Of a stretch of 64,000 nt of DNA, positions 26,603-35,513 are shown one piece after another. The position numbers and the translations under genes were made by a program. The notes below the pieces were generated by a model that searched no databases, was not told the DNA's origin, and saw only the letters and a list, made by a program, of their open reading frames with translations. Location of the stretch: positions 248,001 through 312,000 of the forward strand of contig OMPR01000010.1 of NCBI GenBank assembly GCA_900313015.1, written 5' to 3'. The first letter of the stretch is position 1. Each line of letters opens with the position of its first letter. Origin of the DNA: Rhodobacteraceae bacterium EL53. GTDB taxonomy: Bacteria; Pseudomonadota; Alphaproteobacteria; Rhodobacterales; Rhodobacteraceae.

Positions 26603-27375
26603 TGAAGCTTCCCGAAAACCGGTTCACCGGCGCAATCGCAGCTGGTGAAAAGCAAGTCGGCCTCTGGATCAGCCTGTGCAGCAACTTCGCAGCCGAGGTG
26701 GTATCAACGGCAGGCTATGACTGGGCACTGATCGACATGGAGCACAGCGCCAACGACTACTTTAGCGTGTTGGGGCAGTTGCAGGTTTTTGCGGCGTCTT
26801 CGACCACAGCCTTGGTTCGCGTAGAGTGGAATGACGCGGTGGCAGTAAAGCGGTTGTTGGATCTTGGCGCGCCGGGTCTTTTGTTTCCGATGATCCAATC
26901 GGTGGAAGAGGCCGAACAGGCCGTTGCTGCGACCCGCTATCCACCGCGGGGCATTCGCGGTGTTTCTGGCTCAACAAGAGCGACCGCATTTGGGCGCATT
27001 CAGGACTACGTGGCACGTGTTGAGGATGAAACTACGGTGCTTTTGCAGCTCGAAACTTCTGCTGCCGTGGAACAGGCCGAGGCCTTTGGCGCGGTCGAAG
27101 GTGTAAGTGGCATCTTCTTTGGGCCCGCCGACATCGCTGCTGACATTGGCAAGCTGGGCAAACCGATGGACCCTGATGTGTGGGCCTTGATAAGGCCCGC
27201 AGCACAGAAACTGATTGCCAAGGGCATGCCTGTCGGCACGTTGGTCACAGACCCTACCTTCGCGGCCGAACTGCTGAACGAAGGCTTCACATTTGTGGCG
27301 ATTGCTACGGATACCGGACTTCTGGCGCGCGCCGCTGACGCCGCATTGGCGCAGACAAAGGGCGCGCTGGTATGA
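26602..27375 (+). CDS. HpcH/HpaI-family aldolase
   Basis: A 257-residue class II metal-dependent aldolase that would split or form a 2-keto acid with pyruvate or a related donor. Typical residues are WALIDMEHSAND, LGAPGLLFPMIQSVEEAEQ, YPPRGIRGVSG and FFGPADIAADIG, which include the acidic metal ligands and the basic catalytic segment. TTG 26599 is possible, but ATG 26602 gives the TGATG coupling with the upstream gene and is preferred. It lies mid-operon, so it probably cleaves a hydroxy-keto intermediate made from the amino acid carbon skeleton. Confidence 0.88.
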   Translation: MKLPENRFTGAIAAGEKQVGLWISLCSNFAAEVVSTAGYDWALIDMEHSANDYFSVLGQLQVFAASSTTALVRVEWNDAVAVKRLLDLGAPGLLFPMIQSVEEAEQAVAATRYPPRGIRGVSGSTRATAFGRIQDYVARVEDETTVLLQLETSAAVEQAEAFGAVEGVSGIFFGPADIAADIGKLGKPMDPDVWALIRPAAQKLIAKGMPVGTLVTDPTFAAELLNEGFTFVAIATDTGLLARAADAALAQTKGALV

Positions 27376-28577
27376 GTTTTGCCTCATCGCGTCTCGCATT
27401 GGTCAAGCCGTCGGCATCCACCTGGGTCAGCCAAGCTGCGAAAGAGGCCAAAGCGCAAGGCGAAGATGTGATCGACCTCGGGCTAGGTGAGCCGGATTTT
27501 GACACGCCCGATCATATCAAAGATGCAGCGCATCAAGCCGCGCTCAGGGGCGAGACTAAATATCCTCCCTCAAACGGCACACCAGAGATGCGGCAAGCAG
27601 TTCTAGACAAGCTGAAACGCGAAAACAATCTCGACTATGCGCTGGACGAAGTGATCGTTTCAAACGGTGCCACTCAAGTGCTCTTCAATACCCTCATGGC
27701 GACGCTGGAGCCCGGCGACGAAGTACTGCTCAGTACGCCTTATTTCAGACGATACAAGGACATCGTGTTGAGGCTGGGCGGCGTACCCGTACCTCTGCAA
27801 TGCACGGCGGGTGCGGGCTTTCGCCTGAAGCCTGACCAGCTCTCCAAAGCGATCACGCCCAAGACCCGCTGGTTGCTCTTGAACCAGCCATCGAATCCTT
27901 CCGGTGCAGTGTATTCAGATGCCGAAATCGCATCGCTTGGCGCTATGCTAGCAGATCATGAGCGCGTGCTGGTGTTGTCCGACGAGATTTACGAACAAAT
28001 CCTTTTTGATAGACGTATCTCCCATTCGTTTGCGGCGCTCTGTCCGCATCTGAAAGACCGCACATTGACAGTAAAAGGTGTCTCAGAGGCCAATGCTATG
28101 GCGGGCTGGCGCATCGGCTATGGGGTAGGAGCAAAGGCTTTCATTGCTGCCATGATCAAGGTCCAGAGCCAAATCAAATCCGGAGCCTGCTCCATTGCCC
28201 AGGCTGCCGCTTTGAACGGTTCACAGAACGGCGTGCCTCGATTCCGTGCTGCTTTTGAACGTCTCAGGAACCTTGTGGTGGCGCGGGTTGCAGATATTCC
28301 GGGCCTGACACTTGATCCCACCGGCGGTGCATTTTACGGGCTCATTGGCTGTGACGCGCTGATCGACAGCCCGTCACCCGATGGTACACCCCTTTCCTCT
28401 GACGCCGATGTCACAGCCTATCTATTGAAAGCCGCAGGCGTTGCCGCTGTGCCTGGAAGCACCTTAGATCTCCCCCACTTCTTCCGCATTTCTACAGCCA
28501 TGCCCGAAGAGGGTTTGAACAAAGCACTTGACGGCATTGCAAAGGCTGTCGCCGACCTGAAAGGATTAAGCCCATGA
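27372..28577 (+). CDS. Class I/II aminotransferase-like protein lacking the PLP lysine
   Basis: A 401-residue protein of the aspartate/aromatic aminotransferase fold I family. Most landmarks are intact: GLGEPDFDTP, YPPSNGTPEMR, NQPSNPSGAVYS, VLSDEIYEQILFD and the C-terminal arginine in FRIST. At the Schiff-base position the family reads SKAYAMTGWRIGY; here it reads SEANAMAGWRIGY, with Glu239 (codon GAG at 28086-28088) where the PLP lysine is expected. A lysine four residues earlier (K235) cannot be assumed to replace it. The gene is otherwise complete and coupled on both sides (ATGA), so either the protein works without a normal internal aldimine, or it is inactive, or the codon differs from AAG by a sequencing error. 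Confidence 0.88.
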   Translation: MSFASSRLALVKPSASTWVSQAAKEAKAQGEDVIDLGLGEPDFDTPDHIKDAAHQAALRGETKYPPSNGTPEMRQAVLDKLKRENNLDYALDEVIVSNGATQVLFNTLMATLEPGDEVLLSTPYFRRYKDIVLRLGGVPVPLQCTAGAGFRLKPDQLSKAITPKTRWLLLNQPSNPSGAVYSDAEIASLGAMLADHERVLVLSDEIYEQILFDRRISHSFAALCPHLKDRTLTVKGVSEANAMAGWRIGYGVGAKAFIAAMIKVQSQIKSGACSIAQAAALNGSQNGVPRFRAAFERLRNLVVARVADIPGLTLDPTGGAFYGLIGCDALIDSPSPDGTPLSSDADVTAYLLKAAGVAAVPGSTLDLPHFFRISTAMPEEGLNKALDGIAKAVADLKGLSP

Positions 28578-29413
28578 AAAAAATCGTACTCACCGGTGCT
28601 GCCGGTCGACTTGGCTCGTATCTGCGCGAACCGCTATCTAAGCTCTGCGAAGAATTTGTATCTTCCGACATTGCTGACGCTGTGTCGAACCTAGCGCCGA
28701 ACGAAACCTATGTGAAAGCGGATATCACTGATCTTGATGCCATGGTCGCGCTTTTACAGGGCGCAGATATGGTAGTGCATTTCGGCGCCGTGGGCGATGA
28801 AGCCCCGATGGAGGTACTTTGGGGGCCGAACTTCTATGGCGCCTATACCGTTTGGGAGGCCGCTTACCGCAACAAACTGCGCCGCGTCGTCTATGCCTCG
28901 TCCATCCATGCCGTAGGGATGCACAAAAAGACCGATTTCATTGGCACCGATGCGCCCCACAAACCGGACACGTTTTATGGGCTGGCCAAATGTTTTGCCG
29001 AGGATCTCGCCTCGCTTTACTGGGACAAGCGCGGGCTGGAGTCGGTCTGCATGCGCATCCTATCATGCGCCCAGCCGACCAATTCACGCGCTGTGGGCAC
29101 TTGGCTCAGCTACGACGATCTAATTCACATGGTTGAACGCGCGATCAGCACACCGATCACGGGCTTCAGCGTGGTCTACGGCGTTTCCAACAACGACCGC
29201 GTGCCGGTCGACAATGCCAAAGCACAGCACTTAGGCTATTGCCCGAAAGATAATGCCGAACAATTCGCTGAACAGCTTTACACCAATGATGGCCCGCTCG
29301 ACCCCCTTGATCCAGCCAACACCCATCAAGGTGGCCCCTTCGCGGCAGTAGAGCTTGGACAAAGTGGCATGGCGCATTTAAACTTGAATGTAGACGACAC
29401 AGCAAAAGATTGA
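28574..29413 (+). CDS. NAD-dependent SDR, uronate dehydrogenase-like
   Basis: A 279-residue extended short-chain dehydrogenase resembling uronate dehydrogenase (oxidation of hexuronates to aldarolactones). TGAAGRLGSYL forms the NAD site at the N-terminus, VYASSIHAVG and TFYGLAKCFAE hold the catalytic Ser and YxxxK. The Asp-rich DITDLDAMVALLQGADMVVHFGAV segment matches the family. It is the last gene of the coupled operon. A sugar acid substrate does not obviously fit with hydantoinase subunits, so the enzyme may act on a different hydroxy acid. The operon ends here; a porin remnant follows. Confidence 0.88.
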   Translation: MKKIVLTGAAGRLGSYLREPLSKLCEEFVSSDIADAVSNLAPNETYVKADITDLDAMVALLQGADMVVHFGAVGDEAPMEVLWGPNFYGAYTVWEAAYRNKLRRVVYASSIHAVGMHKKTDFIGTDAPHKPDTFYGLAKCFAEDLASLYWDKRGLESVCMRILSCAQPTNSRAVGTWLSYDDLIHMVERAISTPITGFSVVYGVSNNDRVPVDNAKAQHLGYCPKDNAEQFAEQLYTNDGPLDPLDPANTHQGGPFAAVELGQSGMAHLNLNVDDTAKD

Positions 29414-29431
29414 TCCCTTAGAAAAGTACTG

Positions 29432-29880
29432 TTGGCCGTTGGCTCCAGCATGAGCGCCGACAACACAGGAGCTTTGGCTGCAGATGGCTTCGAAGTCGGG
29501 CTTCTTTCGTCCTCTTGTCACAGAAAAGCGCTTGCCAAAGAACATGGTGGCGCCTTTACGGCAAGCTGGACTTTTGGCGATTGGAACCCGTTCACTCGTA
29601 TTGGGTGGTCCAGTGGCAATGCCCCCCGTACAACAAACATCTCTTGTTTGGGTTTCGCAAAAAGATGCGAAACGGTGCTGACGTTATGGGGTTTGCCCAT
29701 TCACGAGGTGAATCCTCGACGGGCTTGTGTTGGCAGAGCGCGACTGAGTTTTTCTACAACTACTACTTCGCCAAGAACCTGGCCATGACCTTTGATGTCG
29801 AGCGGATCGGCAACCCGCTTCTGACCCCTGTTGATGATGAGGTTTGGCTCTTGGGTATCCGAACCAGACTGAATTTCTAA
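29432..29880 (+). pseudogene. OprB-like carbohydrate porin, C-terminal remnant
   Basis: Two frames join into one porin ending. The first reads GAFTASWTFGDWNPFTRIGWSSGNAP (from about 29552), and after removing one C from the run of six C at 29622-29627 it continues YNKHLLFGF to LLGIRTRLNF at 29877. The TWF/WNPF, the repeated aromatic residues and the terminal phenylalanine are typical of OprB-family beta-barrel porins. Only about the last 110-150 residues remain and no start is visible. An IS element begins directly at its stop. The remnant suggests a lost or interrupted outer-membrane uptake gene that may once have served the catabolic operon upstream. Confidence 0.68.
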
Positions 29881-30730
29881 GTTCTGGACGTATTAATTTT
29901 GTTGCCGTCATCCCGCCTGCGTGTTTCATGCCTGTGAGTTTAAGGGGTATAACATGAGCAATCTATTCTGACTGACCGATGAGCAGATGGCGCGGCTTCA
30001 GCCTTACTTTCCAAAGAGCCATGGTAAGCCGAGGGTTGATGATCGACGCGTGCTGAGTGGGATTATTTTCATCAACCGCAATGGGTTACGTTGGTCCGAT
30101 GCGCCGCATGAATATGGTCCGCCCAAGACGCTTTATAACCGATGGAAGCGGTGGAGCGATATGGGTGTGTTCGCTCGGATCATGAACGGGCTGGCTGCAG
30201 AGGGAACCGATCAAAAGACCATCATGATTGAGGCAACCTACCTCAAAGCGCACCGCACGGCTTCCAGCTTGTCGGTCAAAAAGGGGGGCGTGGCAGGCTG
30301 ATAGGGGCGCACCAAGGGTGGCATGAATACGAAACTGCACCCCGTTACTGACAGTCTGGGACGCCCCATCCGCTTCTTCATATCCGCTGGGCAGGTGAGC
30401 GATTACACGGGCGCCAGGGCTTTGGTGAACAGTCTGCCATCGGCTGACTGGCTGCTCGGAGATCGAGGTTATGACGCAGATTGGTTCCGCGAAGCCCTTA
30501 ATGACAGGGGAATAAAGCCCTGTATCCCAGGTCGAAAGTCACGCGACAAGCCTGTCCGGTACGACAAGCGCCGCTACAAACGACGCAACCGCATTGAGAT
30601 CATGTTCGGACGCCTGAAGGATTGGCGGCGCGTCGCCACCCGATATGACAGATGCCCAAAGGTATTCCTCTCGCCCATCGCTCTCGCTGCTACAGTCCTA
30701 TTCTGGCTGTAAATCAATGAGTCTGGAGCT
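29880..30730 (+). mobile_element. Defunct IS5-family (IS427-like) insertion sequence
   Basis: The element spans about 851 bp. Imperfect terminal inverted repeats are AGTTCTGGACGTATTAATTT (29880-29899) and, on the opposite strand at the right end, AGCTCCAGACTCATTGATTT (30730-30711). TA occurs just outside both ends (29878-29879 and 30731-30732), which fits a TA target duplication. The single DDE transposase gene inside is broken. The left end touches the stop codon of the porin remnant. Confidence 0.72.
29954..30712 (+). pseudogene. IS5/IS427-type DDE transposase, degenerate
   Basis: The frame reads M-S-N-L-F-stop, then continues as a classic IS427-type transposase (LTDEQMARLQPYFPKSHG, then WSDAPHEYGPPKTLYNRW). 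Damage seen: TGA at codon 6 (29969-29971, family Trp); the first catalytic aspartate is Glu (IMIEATYL, codon 30230-30232, family IMIDAT); near 30290-30310 one G is missing from a G-run and one added in the next (KKGG then RGRLIG frame), giving TGA-TAG in frame at 30299-30304. The rest (MNTKLHPVTDS, LLGDRGYDADW, RIEIMFGRLKDWRR) is intact with the second Asp and the Glu of the triad. Confidence 0.85.
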
Positions 30731-30865
30731 TAGGTAGCCATCCCAGTGCGAACCTCAACTTTCGATTTCGATTTCTCAGTTCTCATGATGGCTAAAAACT
30801 AACAGCTACTGGTCTCTGCCCTTTGAATAATCGAGGGCACCTTACCGGTATTAATCCGTGCATTG

Positions 30866-32689
30866 TTAAGTCTGACGGTTGGGAGATTGACCGTTCATAG
30901 TTCCACTTGGCAAAATGTCAGGGAAGGAAACCCAAAAGGTACTTCCTACACCATATTCGCTTTCTACACCAAACGTTGCTTCCAACGATTTAGCCGCTGA
31001 AGCAAGTATACTTAACCCAAGACCTGTCCCTTCCGTGCGGCGATTATAGCTCCCATCTGCTACAGTAAAAGGCTCAAAGATTTTGGTTTGATCCTGCCTT
31101 TTTATTCCGATTCCAGAATCTACGACACGGATTTTGACGTCGGTATCTTCTTCGTTAGTGACAATCACTTGAATGGTGTTGTGGTCAGAGAACTTCGTAG
31201 CGTTTGCGATAAGATTTGACGCAATTTTTCTGATCTTCACTCTGTCAGATTTTACGATAAGAGGTTGATCTTGGGGCACATCTAGCTTGACCGAATTTTT
31301 GCGGGACATCAGCATTGGGCCGTTTTCCTCAACAATATCGGATAGCAAATCCTTTAAGTTGAACACAGATTGGTTCGTCGTCATGCTCGGTTGAGTTGGC
31401 TGGCTTGCATCTAAAACATCATTCACGTGCTTCAAAAGCGTTTCTGAAGAAGTCTTAATCATTGCAGAGTACCGTTTTTGCGGTTCTGACAGTCCAGTGG
31501 AACCCAGCAACTCATTCGCTCCGATAATGCCGTTTAAGGGGGTGCGCATTTCATGACTAAGCACTGTTACGGCTTTGGTTTTATAGGCGTTTGCGCTTTC
31601 TGCGACTTCAAGCGATTGCTGCAATGCGGCTTTGCGGTCGCTAAGTGAATCCATCAACCCGTTGAAGACATTGCGAAGTCCAATCATCTCTACCGGAGCA
31701 ACTGCACCGGGCATGGGAACGCGTGCAGACATGTCGCCGGCCTGAATACGCGCCACAGTGTCTGACAGTTGCTCCAGTGGTTGCGAAATAAGGCCCGACA
31801 ACACCCAGCTCATAATGGTTGCGACGATGAACAGAACCATCAAAATACGCATCATTTCTGACACTTCCGCTTTGGCTGCCAATCGTAGTTCTTCAAGAGG
31901 CTGCGGAACCATCACGCCCCACTCTGGCCCAGAAACATTTGTGTATCCAGACACTACATCGGCCTGAATGGGGGGTGCGTAAAACTGCATAACACCCGTA
32001 TCGCCACTAATCATGCGTTGCACAACTTCCAGCCCAGACACGTCTTTTGAAGCCCTCTGCCATTCAGGGTTTGGATGGGCCAGGACGCGTCCGTTCTTGT
32101 CAACAATCATTGCGTGTCCACGCTCTCCGAAAGCGACTTTTTTCTGAACGTTTGAAAGATACGAAGTGTCAAATGCACCTATGTAAAGGTTTTCCTGAGT
32201 ATCGCGTCGAACCGCAAACAGGGTAGGCTCGCCGTCTAGCTGCTTTACCCCGGTGATGGTTGTATAGTTCGGACGTGCTTCTCTTCGCAACTCGTTGAGC
32301 AGTTCAGGCGATGGCAAAGAACGCGATGTTGTTGATAGATCGCCCTTCAATCTCCCTTTAGAATCAAAAGAAAGGATATATCGAAAGCCATATGTTGCCA
32401 GCAATTCTTGAGCGGCTTCATTGCCCGGCAAGGTGTCTCCATCGCCAACGAAATAGTCAAATGTCGCGGTCAAATCCGAGGCGTATCGGGATAGAGCTTC
32501 GGATAGATTACGTGCTATCACCAAGTGGCTTTGCTCTACCTTTTCAAGTTCACGGTTAAACGCCTGATGTTCCCTTTGTTGAGATACGTAGACAACGGGG
32601 ACCAGGACAACAATCAACATGCAAATGAAGATGTAGCTTCTCAGCGAAGCCAGTCTCGAAAGCGCTTTAACCAAACTAAGCAACCGCAA
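30866..32689 (-). CDS. Sensor histidine kinase with Cache-type periplasmic domain
   Basis: A 607-residue membrane kinase. Order: short N-terminal helix (YIFICMLIVVLVPVVYV), a Cache-like sensor domain of about 230 residues (FAVRRDTQENLYIGAFDTSYL), a second helix (ILMVLFIVATIMSWVLSGL), HAMP (PLEQLSDTVARIQAGDMSARVP), H-box SHEMRTPLNGIIG, and an ATPase domain with N-box IASNLIANATKFS, VVDSGIGI and EGTGLGLSI. No receiver domain and no adjacent response regulator, so it is orphan. The start is TTG 32689 (no ATG upstream of the first helix). It faces the IS element and may govern functions elsewhere. Confidence 0.88.
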   Translation of the reverse strand: MRLLSLVKALSRLASLRSYIFICMLIVVLVPVVYVSQQREHQAFNRELEKVEQSHLVIARNLSEALSRYASDLTATFDYFVGDGDTLPGNEAAQELLATYGFRYILSFDSKGRLKGDLSTTSRSLPSPELLNELRREARPNYTTITGVKQLDGEPTLFAVRRDTQENLYIGAFDTSYLSNVQKKVAFGERGHAMIVDKNGRVLAHPNPEWQRASKDVSGLEVVQRMISGDTGVMQFYAPPIQADVVSGYTNVSGPEWGVMVPQPLEELRLAAKAEVSEMMRILMVLFIVATIMSWVLSGLISQPLEQLSDTVARIQAGDMSARVPMPGAVAPVEMIGLRNVFNGLMDSLSDRKAALQQSLEVAESANAYKTKAVTVLSHEMRTPLNGIIGANELLGSTGLSEPQKRYSAMIKTSSETLLKHVNDVLDASQPTQPSMTTNQSVFNLKDLLSDIVEENGPMLMSRKNSVKLDVPQDQPLIVKSDRVKIRKIASNLIANATKFSDHNTIQVIVTNEEDTDVKIRVVDSGIGIKRQDQTKIFEPFTVADGSYNRRTEGTGLGLSILASAAKSLEATFGVESEYGVGSTFWVSFPDILPSGTMNGQSPNRQT

Positions 32690-33695
32690 TTTTCCACCCT
32701 CACACTGTTACTGATCTTTATGATCACAAAGCTCTGATTAGTTTACAGGGTTTTCAGGAGTGTTGGTTCGCAATAAAGGACAGTCACCTATACTAAAGGT
32801 TAGCTCAAAGCGGAATTCTCGAAGAGAAATCTCAAACTTTAAATTAACCGAGCTGTCGATTGGTCGATAAGACGCCCTCCCGTTGTTGTCGTTCACCAGT
32901 GGCTTTACGTCCAAAAGATCCGGTCAAGTATGTCTGTACCAAGCTGTGGACGTCGTATTTGAACGGCTGGGGCCTGACCTCACAAAAGTCACTTACTTCG
33001 CAGAACTGCCCAAGGTGCTGGCTGCAGCAATCGTGGACGTTCGCTATGGTGGATGAATGACCGCTTTCACAAAGATAGACAGAAGCTTCGCACTTGCGGC
33101 ATTAAGCAGGTTGAGCGGTAAACCACTGCTTGCATTGGACTGTGAACGGACTTCTGATAGTTCCACCTGCCAACTCACGCTGGCGGGACGGATCGAGCGG
33201 CAGTAATGCGCAGGTAGTGACCTTTGCAAAGTTTTGTCGCTTGGCCTCCATTGAAATAAATCAACTGCACCGCCGCATGAAAAGAGGACGTTCATCGAAA
33301 ATTTCGGTATGATTTCGGCATGAAAGTCGCCTATGCGGACAAAGCGGACCCTCGCTCAGATCAGCCTAACTGGTTGTTTCGGTCCCAACCGGACCTTGGC
33401 CAGATGTCCAAGTGCTGAATCGCAGCTTCCCCGAAGCAGCCGTTCGACACATTGCGCAGAATTTTTGTTGGCCAGAGGGCAGCTATGCAGGGCAAAGCCG
33501 CCGCCGGCACCTCACTTGCCGATGGCGGCTTTGTCCACTCGAGCTGTAGAACTAGAGCGGCCATCAAGACAATCCTAATAACCTTTCCGTATCTAGGGCG
33601 ACAAAGGTTTTTCCAAAGACAAGTTTCAGCTTGCCGTCGGGAAAAGACTGCAATCGTGCTATCCTATATACGGCATGCTCTTGAGGTACCCAGCT
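32690..33695. other. Gene-poor stretch with possible degraded coding remnants
   Basis: About 1 kb without a convincing complete gene. In one frame, 32871-33056 is open for 61 codons with coding-like composition (contains VDVVFERLGPDLTKVTYF and LPKVLAAAIVDVRYGG), followed after TGA directly by ATG 33057 opening 49 codons to 33206. Neither has a recognisable family for me, and the first lacks a start. The part at 33330-33560 holds GC-rich text with an inverted repeat (GCCGCC.../...GGCGGC around 33499-33532) of the kind often dispersed between genes. These are best read as remnants. Confidence 0.4.
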
Positions 33696-34505
33696 TTACT
33701 GGAATACGTATTTCACCCCAAAGTACGGCCCGTGTTGTTCAACATCATATCCAAAAGGGCCGCTTGCCAGTGTCGTGCTGTAATCCATGCTGAAGTATCT
33801 GTATCCAAAAAGGATCGAGGTGTTGTCCCACGGCTGATAATCAAATCCGGCGTTTAGTCCTACTTGCAGGTCATTCCCGCCAGCGCCAAATCCACCAAAC
33901 TCCACAGAGGCCACTGTCGCCCACTGGTCATTCAGTTCCCATTTGCCACGTGCGCCGATAACTGGCTCCCACCAACTATCATCTCCACCCAGAGTAGTTG
34001 TCGGACTAGGCGTTGCTATGTCCACTTCCTGCCGCAGAGAATTGTAGCGGGCGCCTGCCTGAACATCGACAGTGTATCGTTTCCTGGTCTTGCCAAATGT
34101 TCCGTTCGCAACCCGATATGCTGCAAGTAGACCCAGCCATTTCTGGCGTACATTTACATCAACTGATCCGGCACCTGGACCTGGCAAGGACCCATCGGCG
34201 CTTATTGAATAGTAGTTTGCATCAAAGATTAGGCCCCAGTTCCCCCTCCAAGCCTCAAAGCGTCCAGACGCTGCAAAATCAAGATTTTCCAGAACTTCAC
34301 CAAGGTCCAGATCGATGGCGGCTGACACGCCGGAAACTGTTGTCGTACCGCGAGTTCGAAGCGGCATGAAAGCGTAGAATGCACCTGTGTAACGCCATTC
34401 CGCATCACTTTGGTCTGGCCGTGTCATCGGATCAGCGGAAGAAATGCCCGTCGAAAGGCACGTTGACGAAAGTACAATGGCGGCTACCGCCGGAAGATTC
34501 TTCAT
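33696..34505 (-). CDS. Outer-membrane beta-barrel protein
   Basis: A 269-residue exported protein. ATG 34505 with GAAGGA upstream begins a signal peptide (MKNLPAVAAIVLSSTCLSTG then SSADP). The body alternates hydrophobic and polar residues in short beta-strand pieces (WGLIFDANYYSISAD, KWLGLLAAYRVANG, TVDVQAGARYNSL, SILFGYRYFSMDY) and ends with YVFQ, as in small outer-membrane porin-like proteins. I do not recognise a named family. It is the third gene on the minus strand after the sulfatase and another barrel, separated by 134 bases, so a shared role in outer-membrane uptake or export is possible. Confidence 0.8.
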   Translation of the reverse strand: MKNLPAVAAIVLSSTCLSTGISSADPMTRPDQSDAEWRYTGAFYAFMPLRTRGTTTVSGVSAAIDLDLGEVLENLDFAASGRFEAWRGNWGLIFDANYYSISADGSLPGPGAGSVDVNVRQKWLGLLAAYRVANGTFGKTRKRYTVDVQAGARYNSLRQEVDIATPSPTTTLGGDDSWWEPVIGARGKWELNDQWATVASVEFGGFGAGGNDLQVGLNAGFDYQPWDNTSILFGYRYFSMDYSTTLASGPFGYDVEQHGPYFGVKYVFQ

Positions 34506-34639
34506 TTTGGAGTATCCTTCAGATTGGTGGAGTAGCTGCGTGAGCAAAGACAAAGTTCGCTGAAATACTGAGTATTATTTGTGATTTTCGGCTCCGCGGC
34601 CGGAATGTCTGTTTCTTCCGCCGTCAGACATGACATTCC

Positions 34640-35404
34640 TTAATAATTGAACCGCAGACCAAACCCGATCCCTTGGTCATAGGTGCGATCACTTCCGATC
34701 CCGAGTAAGATGTCTGCATAAACAGCTTTGCCGTCGTTCACATTGTAACCGACTTGCAATTCGGCGGAGGCGGGCCAGGTGTCGTTCTCCCAGTTAAAGG
34801 GAACTTTCAGGTCACCCTTTACCCACCAATCCTCGGCAAACGGTTGGATCGCGATGAGCCTGAGCGCGGTTTGACTGACATCCGTAGGGCCATTGTAGCT
34901 CTCAAAGTGCTGAATCAACGGCAACAAGGTTAACCCGGTCGGTTTGTTGGAGAAAGCTGCCCCCACCAATGGAGCAAGTTGATCTGCCTCCGTGCCGATA
35001 CCTTTCGAAGTGTCTCCCAGATCGATGATCCATTCCAGGCCCACAGCCGTTTTGACAGCCCACGTTTCGTTGAGATCGCGTGCCGATGGGAAGTAGATCA
35101 GCTTGGCATTGACCTTTTCCAATCCTTTTTCGCGCGCGCCAGTCACATCAGTTGAGTTGTAATGGAGTTCGTATTTGAGCTTTAGATTGGGCCGCAGCAT
35201 GTAAGAGCCATCAATGAAGGCGTCCTGTTTGTCCGCGCCTCCGAGATCAAAATACTGATACCGCAAATCGGTACTATTAACGGCCGCGAGCGGGTTTGAT
35301 GCGTTTTCTTCTGAGTAAGCAGTCGTCGATGCGAGGCAAAGGCAGCAGAAAGCGCCAAGGCCGCATAATTCTTTTGATCCGGGAAATCTGGGATTCAGGT
35401 TCAC
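34640..35404 (-). CDS. Outer-membrane beta-barrel protein
   Basis: A 254-residue exported protein with an N-terminal hydrophobic stretch containing cysteines (CGLGAFCCLCLASTTAYS) that looks like a signal peptide, followed by beta-strand-rich sequence (DLRYQYFDLGGADKQD, LKLKYELHYNSTD, FGLRFNY at the end). The terminal aromatic residue suits a barrel. It follows the sulfatase gene by about 110 bases on the same strand. Function is unknown; a channel for the sulfatase substrate is possible but unproved. Confidence 0.78.
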   Translation of the reverse strand: MNLNPRFPGSKELCGLGAFCCLCLASTTAYSEENASNPLAAVNSTDLRYQYFDLGGADKQDAFIDGSYMLRPNLKLKYELHYNSTDVTGAREKGLEKVNAKLIYFPSARDLNETWAVKTAVGLEWIIDLGDTSKGIGTEADQLAPLVGAAFSNKPTGLTLLPLIQHFESYNGPTDVSQTALRLIAIQPFAEDWWVKGDLKVPFNWENDTWPASAELQVGYNVNDGKAVYADILLGIGSDRTYDQGIGFGLRFNY

Positions 35405-35513
35405 GTTCTCGGCCTTATGGTTATGAGTTGACTTGATTGGGAAGGGCGACGCCCACAGTCACCGTCATTCTGGTAGTTCCCGCCCCGAATGATCGGAGCG
35501 GGACTTGTGAGGA

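Noticed and set aside
33533-33566. Polylinker-like text (CTCGAG ... TAGAACTAGAGCGGCC)
   Set aside because: It resembles a cloning-vector linker only in part and the surrounding sequence continues as ordinary intergenic DNA, so vector contamination is not supported.
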